Origin: Qipengyuania psychrotolerans
Lineage (GTDB): Bacteria > Pseudomonadota > Alphaproteobacteria > Sphingomonadales > Sphingomonadaceae
Assembly: GCF_019711355.1 (NCBI RefSeq)
Contig: NZ_CP081297.1
Coordinates: forward strand, 930,001 to 994,000
Direction of reading: 5' to 3'
Length of the DNA: 64,000 nt
This document shows, piece after piece, positions 42,953-53,285 of the stretch. The notes below the pieces were generated by a model. That model worked only from the letters and a program-made list of their open reading frames with translations, was not told where the DNA came from and did no database searches. A program made the translations under genes and the position numbers. Position 1 is the first letter of the stretch. The number at the start of each line of letters is the position of its first letter.

Positions 42953-44002
42953 TCAGCCGCTCGGCAGCACGTGCTCGATCCCATAGATCCGCGCAGCAGT
43001 GCCTGCGAAGAGGGCCGCTTTCTCGTCTTCACTGTGTCCCTGGGCCAGAAGTTTGAACGCGTTCCAAAGGGTAGGATAGCTCGCACCCCATCTGTCGACG
43101 GGATAATTGCTTTCGAACATTCCCCGTTCCGGACCGAAGGATTGGATGCAGGTTTCAATATATGGACGCCATAAGGCGGCGAGATGTTCGGACCCGTAAC
43201 CACGGGCAGGGCCTTCTTCGGGCATACCGCAAAAAGCCATTGCCAGGCCGCCCAGCTTGACCGCGACGTTCGGGCAGTCTGCCAGCGCATGAATTGAAGC
43301 GCGCCAGCGGTCGAAATTCTCGTGCAATTTGCCCCGATAGCTGGCGATGTTCAGCGGTGTTCCGCAGTGGTCGAGAATGATCTGCTGGTCAGGAAATGCT
43401 TTTGCCAGTTCGAGAACGTCGCCTAATTGTGATTCAAGCAACCAGGCATCGAATGTCAGGCCGTATTCGCCATATGCCGCAAATCCGGCGCGGAAGGCGT
43501 CACTGGAATAAAGGCCTTCGGGCGCGTGAAACGGAGGGCCGAGTACGTCGGCATCAGCATCCCATGCAGCAGCGTGCCGGATTCCCCGAAAGCGTCCATT
43601 GCCTGCTGCAATCAGTGCTTCGACGACCGGTTTGACCTTGTCGCCCAACGTAAGATCGGCATGACCCACAATGCCGGCACAAGGCCTACAGTCGCCGTAT
43701 AGTCCGCTAGCGCCCTGCGCGGCGACCCCGTTGACGAACTCCACTTCGCCTACCGGCTTCATGGCTTCGTCGCGGCTGGCATCGTAGAATGCGCCGCATT
43801 CCATGAAAACGGTGCCGACGATATTGTGGCCGCTACCTGTGTCCGCCTGCAATTCGTCGAATGTGTAGTACGCAGCGCCCGCGATTGCTTCGATGAAATC
43901 GTGCCGGGGTTCAGGGAACGCAGGCATTAGCGGCCGTAGATCCCAAAGGTGATGATGCGGATCGATGATCGGCAGGTCGGGTTCGAGAATTGCTTCGGGC
44001 AT
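42953..44002 (-). CDS. Amidohydrolase-2 family TIM-barrel metal-dependent hydrolase
   Basis: A 349-residue cytoplasmic hydrolase. Metal-ligand motif D-x-H-H-H appears as IIDPHHHLWD at residues 11-20. Later histidine and aspartate ligands appear in FRGIRHAAAWD, IILDHCGTPLN and FESNYPVDRWG. This pattern is that of PF04909 enzymes acting on lactones, decarboxylating ring acids or similar. A strong ribosome site (aaggagag) marks the ATG. It lies between the YflT-like gene and the nitronate monooxygenase gene and may form a catabolic set with them. Confidence 0.9.
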   Translation of the reverse strand: MPEAILEPDLPIIDPHHHLWDLRPLMPAFPEPRHDFIEAIAGAAYYTFDELQADTGSGHNIVGTVFMECGAFYDASRDEAMKPVGEVEFVNGVAAQGASGLYGDCRPCAGIVGHADLTLGDKVKPVVEALIAAGNGRFRGIRHAAAWDADADVLGPPFHAPEGLYSSDAFRAGFAAYGEYGLTFDAWLLESQLGDVLELAKAFPDQQIILDHCGTPLNIASYRGKLHENFDRWRASIHALADCPNVAVKLGGLAMAFCGMPEEGPARGYGSEHLAALWRPYIETCIQSFGPERGMFESNYPVDRWGASYPTLWNAFKLLAQGHSEDEKAALFAGTAARIYGIEHVLPSG

Positions 44003-44025
44003 TCTGACTCTCCTTTTTCACCGGG

Positions 44026-44847
44026 CTACGCGAGGCTCCCCGCGTTCATCCCTGCCGTCTCTCCTCCGGCCTTTTGCATCATGGCATGAATCGCATCGGG
44101 ATCGCATCCCCCTTCGACACAATCGACCGACACGAACACTTTGCCTTGCCTTATTTCCTGTTCGTAAAGGGTCGCAGAAACGCCGTCGACGTCGTGATCG
44201 GTCAACATCTTGGCAATGCCGCTACCGGTGGCGCCGATGATGCCTGTAACCGTCGCAATGGAGGAAAAAGCCGAGCCTGTCAGTGCGCCTGCCACGGCGA
44301 CCGGTCCTACCCCTGGAATGAGCAGGATCGCGGTGCCGAGCATGGCGCCGGCAAGACCGCCCCCAGCCATCGCGGACGCAATACCTAGATAACCGTGGCC
44401 ATCTGCTGTCTCGTATTGTGTGTCGAGATATTGACTGGTTCGCCAGACTAGCGAAATCGCCTCATCCGTAATTCCCATCTTGCCCAGTTCCTCAACCGCT
44501 TTCTCGGCAATTTCAGGACTGTCGAAAATGGCGGTCACCATGTGCGTGGACTTGGAATAGAGCTGACGCCGCGCGTCCACGAAGGCTCGCGCAAATCGTT
44601 CACGCTGGCTTTCGTTCGAAAAAACAGCGCGCAGTCCCGCAGATTCGTGCAGCTTCTTCAAGCTTGGCGAGCCTGATCCGCGAAAGAGGGTGCGAAGCAG
44701 CATGTCGACATTGGAGGGTCTGAGCTTGGAATCGGTGCCTCGATTGATCCACTCGAGGCGTTCCGGCCGCGGGTGGTTGCGGTCCAGATAGTACAGCGCT
44801 GGAAGCTGATCGGCTCTAACTACGAAGGACGGCTCTTCCACGGACAC
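44026..44847 (-). CDS. YflT/general-stress-17M-like domain protein with glycine-zipper hydrophobic segment
   Basis: A 273-residue protein in three parts. Residues 1-95 are polar with no family I know. Residues about 100-150 (HMVTAIFDSPEIAEKAVEELGKMGITDEAISLV) match the N-terminal fold of YflT/general stress protein 17M, found also in Gly-zipper proteins. Residues 150-215 form a Gly/Ala-rich hydrophobic region (GIASAMAGGGLAGAMLG ...). The C-terminus returns to a beta-alpha pattern (GKVFVSVDCVEGGCDPDAIHAMMQKAG). The start is GTG. A TTGTATACAA palindrome lies about 80 bp upstream. First gene of a probable minus-strand set with the amidohydrolase and nitronate monooxygenase. Confidence 0.75.
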   Translation of the reverse strand: MSVEEPSFVVRADQLPALYYLDRNHPRPERLEWINRGTDSKLRPSNVDMLLRTLFRGSGSPSLKKLHESAGLRAVFSNESQRERFARAFVDARRQLYSKSTHMVTAIFDSPEIAEKAVEELGKMGITDEAISLVWRTSQYLDTQYETADGHGYLGIASAMAGGGLAGAMLGTAILLIPGVGPVAVAGALTGSAFSSIATVTGIIGATGSGIAKMLTDHDVDGVSATLYEQEIRQGKVFVSVDCVEGGCDPDAIHAMMQKAGGETAGMNAGSLA

Positions 44848-44923
44848 GCTTTCTCACGGCAGCCTTGGGGGGCTGTATGTATGCGATTGCGACCACTCTC
44901 TAAGTATAAGCGAAGCGACCGGA

Positions 44924-44933
44924 TTGTATACAA
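44924..44933. promoter_or_regulatory. TTGTATACAA palindrome, GntR/FadR-type operator candidate
   Basis: A perfect 10-bp palindrome TTGTATACAA in the 115-bp gap between the leuA stop and the YflT-like gene, about 77 bp upstream of the latter's GTG. Many FadR-subfamily GntR regulators recognise (T)TGTATACA(A)-like sites. No GntR-family gene is in this window, so the regulator would be encoded elsewhere. Confidence 0.45.
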
Positions 44934-44962
44934 ACGCCGTAATTTTTTCTCAACGTTGTCAG

Positions 44963-46657
44963 TTATTTCGCGGCTTGGGCAAGAAGGTGAGCAGAATTTG
45001 CGGCGCTAAGAACTGCCCTGACACTGGCGGTTGCGATGTCTTCGTCGATTCCGCAGCCCCACAGTGATCTGCCGTCATTGGTGCGGCATTCCAGATAGGC
45101 TGCTGCCCTACTGTCACGGCCGGCCGTCAGCGCATGTTCGCTATAGTCTACAATTTCAAGCTGGAGACCGAACGCGTCCTCGATCGTCGAGAGGACCGAG
45201 GAGATAAGGCCATTTCCCCGCCCCGAAACGCTTTGCGGGGTTCCGCCGACTTCGATCCGGCCAGTGAAAATGCGCGTACCGTCGCTCGTTCGGCTCTCTT
45301 CGTAGTCGACCAGCTGGAATTGCTTGCCGCTGGTCTGGACATGATAGGCTTGCTGGAATGCCAGCCAGATATCTGACGCGTTGAGTTCGCGGCCCAGTTC
45401 ATCTGCCATGCGTTGGACATGCGGGCTGAAGTCGGCCTGCATCTTCTTGGGCAATTTGAGGCCCTGGTCCTGTTCCAGTACCCACGCAAAGCCGCCTTTG
45501 CCGCTCTGTGAATTGACGCGGATTACGGCCTCGTAGCTGCGGCCCAGATCGGCAGGGTCGATCGGAAGGTAAGGGACGCGCCACTGCGGGTCGTTCTGGA
45601 CCTCGTGGGCGCCGAAGCCTTTCTTGATTGCGTCCTGATGGCTGCCGGAAAACGCGGTGTAGACCAGTTCGCCGCCATAGGGATGTCGCTGATGGACGGG
45701 GAGCTCGTTGCAATACTCGACCGTTTCGATCACGCGGTCGATGTTCGAAAAATCGAGATCGGGATTAATCCCCTGAGTGTACATGTTGAGTGCCATCGTC
45801 ACGAGACAGCAATTGCCCGTCCGCTCGCCATTTCCGAATAGGCACCCTTCGACGCGGTCTGCGCCTGCCATCAAGGCGAGCTCAGCCGCTGCAACGCCTG
45901 TGCCGCGGTCATTATGCGTGTGCAGGCTGATCACGGCGCTGTCGCGGTCTGGGAGGTTGCGGATGAAGTACTCGACCTGATCGGCGTAAATATTGGGCGT
46001 TGCCGCCTCGACTGTTGCGGGCAGGTTGAGGATGATCGGATGCTCGGGAGTGGGTGCCAGCACGCCCATGACAGCTTCACAAACCTCGAGGCTGAAATCG
46101 AGTTCTGCAGTGGAGAATGTTTCGGGTGAGTATTGAAAGGTCCATTTTGTACCGGGCTGTTTGGCAGCCTCGTCGCGCATGACCTTCGCGCCTGTAACAG
46201 CAATCTCGCGGACCTGGTCCTTGGTCATCCCGAAGACGACTTCTCGCCATGCCGGGCTGACCGCATTGTAGAGATGCACGATTGCCTGCTTTGCGCCTTG
46301 GAGACTGGCAAAGCTGGTGCGGATCAGATCCTCGCGGCTTTGTGTCAGGACCTGAACCAAAACATCGTCCGGCACACGGCCTGACTGGACAAGGCCGGAG
46401 ATGAAATCAAACTCGGTCGCACCTGCGCTGGGAAAGCCGACCTCGATTTCTTTCACGCCGATTTCCACCAGCAGGTCGAAGAAGCGGTTCTTCTTGTGCG
46501 CATCCATCGGGTCGACAATCGCTTGATTACCGTCGCGCAGATCGGTCGACAGCCACCGCGGCGGAGCAGTGATGGTGCGGGTTGGCCACTGGCGGTCAGT
46601 AATCGGGACCTGCGGAAATGCTGAATATTTGGCGCTTGGATCGCTAAGCATGGACAT
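44963..46657 (-). CDS. leuA: 2-isopropylmalate synthase
   Basis: Condenses acetyl-CoA with ketoisovalerate, the committed step to leucine. The 564-residue protein is the long class (TIGR00970-like): WLSTDLRDGNQAIVDPMD holds the catalytic Arg and metal Asp, and SLHTHNDRGTGVAAAEL holds the H-x-H metal ligands. GLFGNGERTGNCCL-like sequence (VEGCLFGNGERTGN) follows, and a C-terminal regulatory domain covers about residues 430-560. I start at MSMLSDPS because the frame upstream lies in an apparent regulatory leader; no clear ribosome site precedes it. Regulation may involve a leader peptide and alternative hairpins. Its ketoisovalerate comes from the ilv operon nearby. Confidence 0.95.
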   Translation of the reverse strand: MSMLSDPSAKYSAFPQVPITDRQWPTRTITAPPRWLSTDLRDGNQAIVDPMDAHKKNRFFDLLVEIGVKEIEVGFPSAGATEFDFISGLVQSGRVPDDVLVQVLTQSREDLIRTSFASLQGAKQAIVHLYNAVSPAWREVVFGMTKDQVREIAVTGAKVMRDEAAKQPGTKWTFQYSPETFSTAELDFSLEVCEAVMGVLAPTPEHPIILNLPATVEAATPNIYADQVEYFIRNLPDRDSAVISLHTHNDRGTGVAAAELALMAGADRVEGCLFGNGERTGNCCLVTMALNMYTQGINPDLDFSNIDRVIETVEYCNELPVHQRHPYGGELVYTAFSGSHQDAIKKGFGAHEVQNDPQWRVPYLPIDPADLGRSYEAVIRVNSQSGKGGFAWVLEQDQGLKLPKKMQADFSPHVQRMADELGRELNASDIWLAFQQAYHVQTSGKQFQLVDYEESRTSDGTRIFTGRIEVGGTPQSVSGRGNGLISSVLSTIEDAFGLQLEIVDYSEHALTAGRDSRAAAYLECRTNDGRSLWGCGIDEDIATASVRAVLSAANSAHLLAQAAK

Positions 46658-46698
46658 TGGGGGTACTCGTATCGGAAGGTCTGCGAAGGTCAGTTTAG

Positions 46699-46785
46699 CC
46701 CTTGGGTGCGCGGCGCACCCTGTCGGCACGCCAAGGTCACGCCCAAGGGCGTGTAAGTCGCAGAATGAGTCCGATGCCGTTCATG
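46699..46785 (-). promoter_or_regulatory. Possible leuA leader peptide and attenuator-like hairpins
   Basis: On the minus strand an ATG at 46785 opens a 15-codon frame, MNGIGLILRLTRPWA, ending in TGA at 46738: three leucines and two isoleucines within ten residues. Its end overlaps a hairpin (46739-46754, 7-bp arms). A second hairpin lies downstream (46705-46721, 7-bp arms). A 9-nt segment of the first (46743-46751) is perfectly complementary to 46699-46707, overlapping the second, so the structures are mutually exclusive. No ribosome site or U-run was found. Confidence 0.4.
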
Positions 46786-46836
46786 GGATGAGACATTGCG
46801 CATATTTGCGCTGGCGACAAGGTGTAGTTTGCATTT

Positions 46837-47985
46837 CTAACGCCAGCGTAGGCGGTCTGGGGTCAATTGTTTCACACTGGTCACGCCCATCAAACGCATT
46901 CCGCGCTCTATCTCGTCTTTCAGGATGCCGAGTGCCCGCTCGACACCAGCCTGGCCCGCAGCAGCTAGTGCGTAGAGGTAGAGCCGCCCGCCAGAGGCCG
47001 CCGTTGCCCCTGTGCACAGGCTCTTCAGCACATGGGTGCCGCGCCGGATGCCGCCGTCACAGATAATCTCGATTTCGCCGCCGACAGCGTCAACGATTTC
47101 GCCCAATTGATCGAAAGGTGCGCGGCTCCCGTCGAGCTGTCGGCCGCCGTGATTGGAAATCATGATCGCGTCGGCACCAATGTCCACCGCGCGACGTGCG
47201 TCGGCCGCACTCATGATGCCCTTGAGGCAAAAAGTGCCGCCCCAGTCCTGTCTGATCCGGGCCGCCGTATCCCAGTCCATGTTCGTATCGAGCATGGTGT
47301 TGAAATAGTCCTGAATGCTGACAGCCTTGCCGGTCCCCTCCCGCACGTGGTCATCGAGGTTCGGCAGTCGGAACTTGGGCGAGAAAAGGTAATTCAGCGT
47401 CCAGTAGGGCCGCGTGGCATAGCTCCACAAAGACGACGCGGAAAAGCGGGGCGGGGTAGTGAAGCCCGAACGCAGGCACCGTTCGCGCTTGCCTGAAACG
47501 ATGGTGTCCACGGTTAACGCCAACGCATCGAACTTTGCCTCCTGACAACGCTCGATCATCGAGGCGTTGAGGCCCTTGTCCTTGTGAACATAGAGTTGGA
47601 ACAGCTTCGGGCCGCTCGTGAGGCTGGCTATTTCTTCGATGGAATGGGTCGCGAGGCTGGAGATACCAAACCACAAGCCGAATTTTTCCGCCGCGAGCGC
47701 AACGGCGCGCTCACCGTCCCGGTGAAATGCTCGCTGGAGAGCGGTGGGGCTGAGCATCAGGGGCAGGGCGCTTTGCCGGCCCATAATGGTGCAGGATGTG
47801 TCGATCTCTCCCACTCCGGCAAGAACATCAGGTACCAGATCGACATGGTCGAAGGCGCTTGTGTTGCGCGCCTTGGTGATTTCATCGTCTGCTGCGCCAT
47901 CGATGTAGTCGAACACCGGCCATGGCAGTCGCTTTCGCGCAAGCTGGCGGAAGTCATCGATATTGTGACAGTCTGTCAGGCGCAT
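46837..47985 (-). CDS. lldD: FMN-dependent alpha-hydroxy-acid dehydrogenase (L-lactate dehydrogenase type)
   Basis: Oxidises L-lactate or a related 2-hydroxy acid, feeding electrons to the respiratory chain. The 382-residue TIM barrel has the family set: FDYIDGAADDE near residue 26, LPLMLSPTALQRAFHRDGE, LFQLYVHKDKG, LTVDTIVSGKRERCLRSGF, then the active-site SNHGGRQLDGSRAP with its catalytic histidine. The phosphate-binding CDGGIRRGTHVLKSL follows. An intact membrane-loop region suggests peripheral membrane attachment as in LldD. The exact substrate (lactate, glycolate or mandelate) is not certain. It lies just 4 nt after the DUF6151-like gene. Confidence 0.88.
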   Translation of the reverse strand: MRLTDCHNIDDFRQLARKRLPWPVFDYIDGAADDEITKARNTSAFDHVDLVPDVLAGVGEIDTSCTIMGRQSALPLMLSPTALQRAFHRDGERAVALAAEKFGLWFGISSLATHSIEEIASLTSGPKLFQLYVHKDKGLNASMIERCQEAKFDALALTVDTIVSGKRERCLRSGFTTPPRFSASSLWSYATRPYWTLNYLFSPKFRLPNLDDHVREGTGKAVSIQDYFNTMLDTNMDWDTAARIRQDWGGTFCLKGIMSAADARRAVDIGADAIMISNHGGRQLDGSRAPFDQLGEIVDAVGGEIEIICDGGIRRGTHVLKSLCTGATAASGGRLYLYALAAAGQAGVERALGILKDEIERGMRLMGVTSVKQLTPDRLRWR

Positions 47986-47989
47986 ACGA

Positions 47990-48595
47990 TCAACTCCGAC
48001 CCAAATGTTTCTGCTCGATGTCGGTCAGATGGCAAGGCTCGGTGATGGGAGCCAGCGTTATGGCATCGAACAACTCGGTGCGGCGGCGATCCTTCGACAG
48101 CATATCCTTGATCATGCGAGGCAAGAAGCGGCGCAGCAACTTGTTCATGGACAAGGGTCGCAAATTGGAGGTGTCTCCCTTGGCATCGCCGAGGAAGAGA
48201 TGACCGAGCGGCTCGCCGAGGCGTTTTCTGCCCTCCGCATCACAATTCGCCAATATGGTTGTGACATAGGGAATGCGCGCATTCTTGTAGGTGTTGAACA
48301 TCGGTGTTCCGCAGCAGGACGCGTACCACCTCAGTGTCGGACCATTCGTCATGTGCAGCCCGGCAAGCTTGTCCTTGCCTTGGTGAATGCGCATCCTTGC
48401 GCAGCGGGACTGATACAAGGCCGTGCCGTCATGCTCGTCGAGAATGCGATCTTCCTGACCGAAATGGCGAACAAGATCGCGGCAGTCGGTGCAATGGCAG
48501 ACGACGTGATCGCCTTGTGCGGCGGTCGCGTGTTCAATCACACCCGTGACCTCGCCGCAGCGACAGGCAAAGGGCAGTTCGATAGACGCGCTCAC
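47990..48595 (-). CDS. DUF6151/GFA-like zinc-binding protein
   Basis: A 201-residue protein with a Mss4-like/GFA (glutathione-dependent formaldehyde-activating) fold. Cysteine sets CRCGEV and CHCTDC are near the N-terminus, and a further pair is seen in YASCCGTPMFNTY, giving the usual two-zinc pattern. The C-terminal 60 residues are basic and helical. Family members are poorly characterised; some are S-transferase-like. It lies immediately upstream of the lactate-dehydrogenase-type gene and is probably co-transcribed with it. I infer nothing firmer about the substrate. Confidence 0.78.
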   Translation of the reverse strand: MSASIELPFACRCGEVTGVIEHATAAQGDHVVCHCTDCRDLVRHFGQEDRILDEHDGTALYQSRCARMRIHQGKDKLAGLHMTNGPTLRWYASCCGTPMFNTYKNARIPYVTTILANCDAEGRKRLGEPLGHLFLGDAKGDTSNLRPLSMNKLLRRFLPRMIKDMLSKDRRRTELFDAITLAPITEPCHLTDIEQKHLGRS

Positions 48596-48626
48596 AAGAA
48601 AATTCCCATGAGCGCGTACCTATCGT

Positions 48627-50186
<1,560 letters not shown>

Positions 50187-50190
<4 letters not shown>

Positions 50191-50486
50191 TCGCTGCGCT
50201 CCTGCCAAACGGGCTCGAACATCCGGCCATCGCCGTCGTATTCATTGAGGAACACGCGGCCCATCCGAACCGCCTCGAAATTATCGGTCTGGCGCGACAG
50301 GTCCAGCTGATCGGGGAGCAGAGCCCAGTTCCCGTCGTCGCGCTTTTCAGCGACGTCTAGGCCGATGAAGCGGTGTCCGTTGTCTTCCAGCCAGTCGAGC
50401 AATCGCCCGGCATCCTCGCGGCTGAACCAGCGACGACGCTCTGCGCGTTGCTCAAATTCGGTCGGGATTCTTGCGAGCATACCCAT
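50187..50486 (-). CDS. Small protein encoded between ilvB and ilvN
   Basis: A 99-residue soluble protein wedged between the two acetolactate synthase subunit genes, overlapping ilvB's stop by one base (TGATG) and ilvN's start by four (GTGA). The N-terminus is helical and charged (EFEQRAERRRWFSREDAGRLLDWLEDNGHRF). The rest is mixed, with IGLDVAEKRDDGNWALLPDQLDLSRQ. I do not recognise a family. Strict coupling on both sides argues that it is expressed in proportion to the enzyme; a role as a third subunit or modulator is conceivable but unproven. Confidence 0.75.
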
Positions 50487-52234
50487 CAAACCAGCGCCTT
50501 TGCTTCGTCGTCCATCGTGCCGCCTACGTGGTCGCCGTAAAGCAGCATTTCCGTATGTGCTGCGCCGCTCGGGATCATCGGGAAGCAATTTGCATCCTTG
50601 GCCACCTGGCAATCCACCATCACCGGACCATCATGCGCGAGCATGGCTTCGATACCGTCATCGAGCTGGCTTTCATCTTCGATGCGGATGCCCTTCCAGC
50701 CGTAAGCCTCGGCCAGCTTCACGAAGTCAGGCAGGCTATCGGAATAGCTGTTCGAATAGCGGCTTTCATAGGTCAGTTCCTGCCACTGGCGGACCATGCC
50801 CATGTACTCGTTGTTGAGGATGAAGACCTTCACCGGCAGACGAAACTGGCTGGCAGTGCCGAGCTCCTGGATATTCATCTGGATGCTGGCTTCGCCGGCG
50901 ATGTCGATCACAAGGCTGTCGGGATTGCCGAGCTGCGCACCGATGGCTGCGGGCAGGCCGTATCCCATCGTGCCAAGCCCGCCGCTGGTGAGCCATTTGT
51001 TCGGGCCCATGAATCCGAAATACTGCGCCGCCCACATCTGGTGCTGGCCGACTTCGGTGGTGATGATCGGGTCGCGGTCCCTGGTCAGCGCGAAGAGCCG
51101 TTCGATGCTCTTCTGCGGCATGATCACATCGCTGCGTTCCGGATAGGCAAGGCAATCGCGCGCTTTCCAGCCGAGAATGCGGGCCTGCCATTCCGACAGG
51201 TCGTTTGCCTTCCGGCTGCCCCATTGCTGCAGAATCTGGTCGAGGACGTTGGCGCAGTCGCCAACGATGCCAAGATCCACTGGCACGATCTTGTTGATCT
51301 GCGCCCGGTCGATGTCGATGTGAATTTTCTTGGCTTGCGGCGCAAAGGCATCGAGCCTGCCGGTCACGCGGTCATCGAAGCGCGCGCCAACCGCTACGAT
51401 CAGGTCGGCCCGGTTCATCGCCATATTGGCTTCGTAAGTTCCGTGCATCCCGAGCATTCCGAGCCAGTCGGGATGATCGGCTGGAAATGCGCCCAGACCC
51501 ATCAGTGTGCTGGTGACCGGTGCACCGGTTGCCTTCTGGAGTCGGCGCAGCAATTCGGTGGCGCGCGGGCCGGCGTTGATGACCCCGCCGCCGGTATAGA
51601 AAATGGGACGCTCGGCCGCAGCAAGCATGGCTGCTGCCTGCTCGATCTCGGAGGCACCGCCATCCACTTGCGGCTGGTAGCGGTGCGAGGGCAGGGGCGC
51701 CTCGTCCTGATCGTCCCAGGATGCGAGGGCGATCTGAACATCTTTCGGAATGTCGATGACAACGGGGCCGGGCCGGCCGGTGGTCGCAATGCGGAACGCT
51801 TCCTCAATCGTGGCGCGCAGGCGCTCGGGGTCTTTGACGAGGTAATTGTGCTTCGTGCAGTGGCGCGTCAGACCGACAGTGTCGGCTTCCTGAAATGCGT
51901 CTGTTCCGATCAGCGCGGTGGGAACCTGACCCGTGATTACCACCATGGGGATGGAATCCATGTAAGCGTCGGCAATGCCGGTCACTGCATTGGTGGCACC
52001 GGGGCCACTGGTGACAAGAACGACACCAGGCTTGCCGGTGGACCGGGCATAGCCCTCGGCAGCGTGTGCTGCGCCGGCCTCGTGACGCACGAGTATGTGA
52101 CGCAGATTATCATCAGCGAAAAGCTCGTCGTAGATCGGCAACACTGCGCCGCCGGGATAGCCGAATACGAATTCGACACCCTGCCGCTTCAGGCATTCAA
52201 TCAGGATCGCGGCGCCGCTGCGCTCTTCCGACAC
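50486..52234 (-). CDS. ilvB: Acetolactate synthase large (catalytic) subunit
   Basis: Thiamine-diphosphate and FAD enzyme joining two pyruvates, or pyruvate with 2-oxobutyrate, at the branch to valine, leucine and isoleucine. Signatures in order over 582 residues: [20 protein letters not shown] with the catalytic Glu in the next segment ([14 protein letters not shown]), [26 protein letters not shown], and the TPP-binding GDGS-type region [19 protein letters not shown] with [12 protein letters not shown]. Here the usual GDASFQM reads GEASIQM, i.e. a Glu in place of the metal Asp. The start is GTG with an excellent ribosome site (ggaggaaa). Confidence 0.96.
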   Translation of the reverse strand: MSEERSGAAILIECLKRQGVEFVFGYPGGAVLPIYDELFADDNLRHILVRHEAGAAHAAEGYARSTGKPGVVLVTSGPGATNAVTGIADAYMDSIPMVVITGQVPTALIGTDAFQEADTVGLTRHCTKHNYLVKDPERLRATIEEAFRIATTGRPGPVVIDIPKDVQIALASWDDQDEAPLPSHRYQPQVDGGASEIEQAAAMLAAAERPIFYTGGGVINAGPRATELLRRLQKATGAPVTSTLMGLGAFPADHPDWLGMLGMHGTYEANMAMNRADLIVAVGARFDDRVTGRLDAFAPQAKKIHIDIDRAQINKIVPVDLGIVGDCANVLDQILQQWGSRKANDLSEWQARILGWKARDCLAYPERSDVIMPQKSIERLFALTRDRDPIITTEVGQHQMWAAQYFGFMGPNKWLTSGGLGTMGYGLPAAIGAQLGNPDSLVIDIAGEASIQMNIQELGTASQFRLPVKVFILNNEYMGMVRQWQELTYESRYSNSYSDSLPDFVKLAEAYGWKGIRIEDESQLDDGIEAMLAHDGPVMVDCQVAKDANCFPMIPSGAAHTEMLLYGDHVGGTMDDEAKALV

Positions 52235-52262
52235 GAGTATTTCCTCCGTTACGAGTCACAAA

Positions 52263-52335
52263 TCGGCCCGGCGCTGGGGTCATAGCACCGGGCCGACTGG
52301 ACCTTCCGTATGAGTAACGAAAGGAACGTTGTCAA
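52263..52335 (-). promoter_or_regulatory. ilvB promoter and leader hairpin
   Basis: Minus strand: a perfect -35 TTGACA (52330-52335) overlaps the end of miaA, followed after 17 nt by CATACG (52307-52312) as a weak -10. The predicted transcript would begin near 52300, right at a 9-bp perfect stem (52263-52271 with 52288-52296). The stem is followed by only TTT, so it may act as a 5' leader structure or weak attenuator rather than a terminator. Confidence 0.5.
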
Positions 52336-53285
52336 CTCGGTTCGCGTAACAAAGAAACAAAAATGTCCTCGATTGAGATCATTTTGTTTTCCAGTCTCGG
52401 CCATGAGTCCGGCGGCTGATGCCTGAACCAGGTATACTGCCGCTTTGCGTACTGCCGTGTAGCGGTCTGGCCAGCGACGATGGCTTGAGCCTGCGATAGT
52501 TCGCCTTTGAGGTAGGCTGCAATCTCTGGCACGCCGATGGCGCGCATGACCGGGAGTGCAGTATCAAGATTGCGTGCAAGGAGGGCGGAAACCTCTTCGA
52601 CCGCGCCGCCATCCATCATCATGGTGAAGCGGCGGTCACAGCGCTCGAACAGCCATTCACGGTCGGGCAGGAGGATCAGCGGGTGCAGACTGACGCCTGC
52701 GCCAATGCCGCCTTGTTTGCGGGCCTGCCATTCTTTCAAGGTCCGCCCGGTCGAGCGCACGACCTCCAACGCCCGCGAAGTGCGTGCCACGTCAGCCGGA
52801 GCGAGGCGAGTTGCGGCCTCGGGGTCTTCTGCCTCCAGGGCAGCGCGCGCATCCTCCTTGCCAAGCTCGCGGACTTGCGTGCGAATGGAAGGATCGATGG
52901 CGGGTACAGGGGCGATCCCTTCAAGCAATGTGCGCATGTAAAGGCCGGTGCCGCCGCACAATATCGGAACTGCACCTTCCGAATGGAGCTGAGCCACTTC
53001 TTTCTTGGCAGCATCTGCCCAGTCTGCTGCAGAGCACGCTTCGGCACCGTCCCAGGCGCCGAACAGGCGGTGTTCGATACCGCCCATTTCTTCATCGGTT
53101 GGCCGGGCTGATACCACGCGGAGATCGGCATAGACCTGGGCGCTGTCAGCATTGATGACCACCGCGCGGCGGCCATGTTTCTCCAGCGTCTTCCCCAACT
53201 GCACCGCCAGATCGGTCTTGCCGCTCGCGGTCGGCCCTGCAATGAGCGCTACAGGTCGATTGTCAGGGGAATTATTTGTGCTCAT
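52332..53285 (-). CDS. miaA: tRNA dimethylallyltransferase
   Basis: Adds a dimethylallyl group to N6 of A37 in tRNAs reading codons that begin with U. The 317-residue protein has the P-loop LIAGPTASGKTDLAV at residues 14-28, INADSAQVYADLRVVSARPT, the substrate loop GGTGLYMRTLLEGI and the late IGVPEIAAYLKGEL plus RQYAKRQYTWFR. The start MSTNNSPDN at 53285 gives normal length; a longer frame would overlap most of the first part of serB. Its ATG overlaps the divergent serB start by 8 bp. Confidence 0.96.
   Translation of the reverse strand: MSTNNSPDNRPVALIAGPTASGKTDLAVQLGKTLEKHGRRAVVINADSAQVYADLRVVSARPTDEEMGGIEHRLFGAWDGAEACSAADWADAAKKEVAQLHSEGAVPILCGGTGLYMRTLLEGIAPVPAIDPSIRTQVRELGKEDARAALEAEDPEAATRLAPADVARTSRALEVVRSTGRTLKEWQARKQGGIGAGVSLHPLILLPDREWLFERCDRRFTMMMDGGAVEEVSALLARNLDTALPVMRAIGVPEIAAYLKGELSQAQAIVAGQTATRQYAKRQYTWFRHQPPDSWPRLENKMISIEDIFVSLLREPS

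Noticed and set aside
44573..44620. A second pair of GTTC elements resembling a LexA site
   Set aside because: The two GTTC units are 12 nt apart instead of 7 and lie inside a coding region, so they do not fit the LexA direct repeat.
50471..52285. A 604-codon open frame on the plus strand opposite ilvB
   Set aside because: It is the mirror of a clearly assigned enzyme in a G+C-rich genome, where long antisense frames arise from codon bias. Its translation has no recognisable motif, signal or ribosome site.
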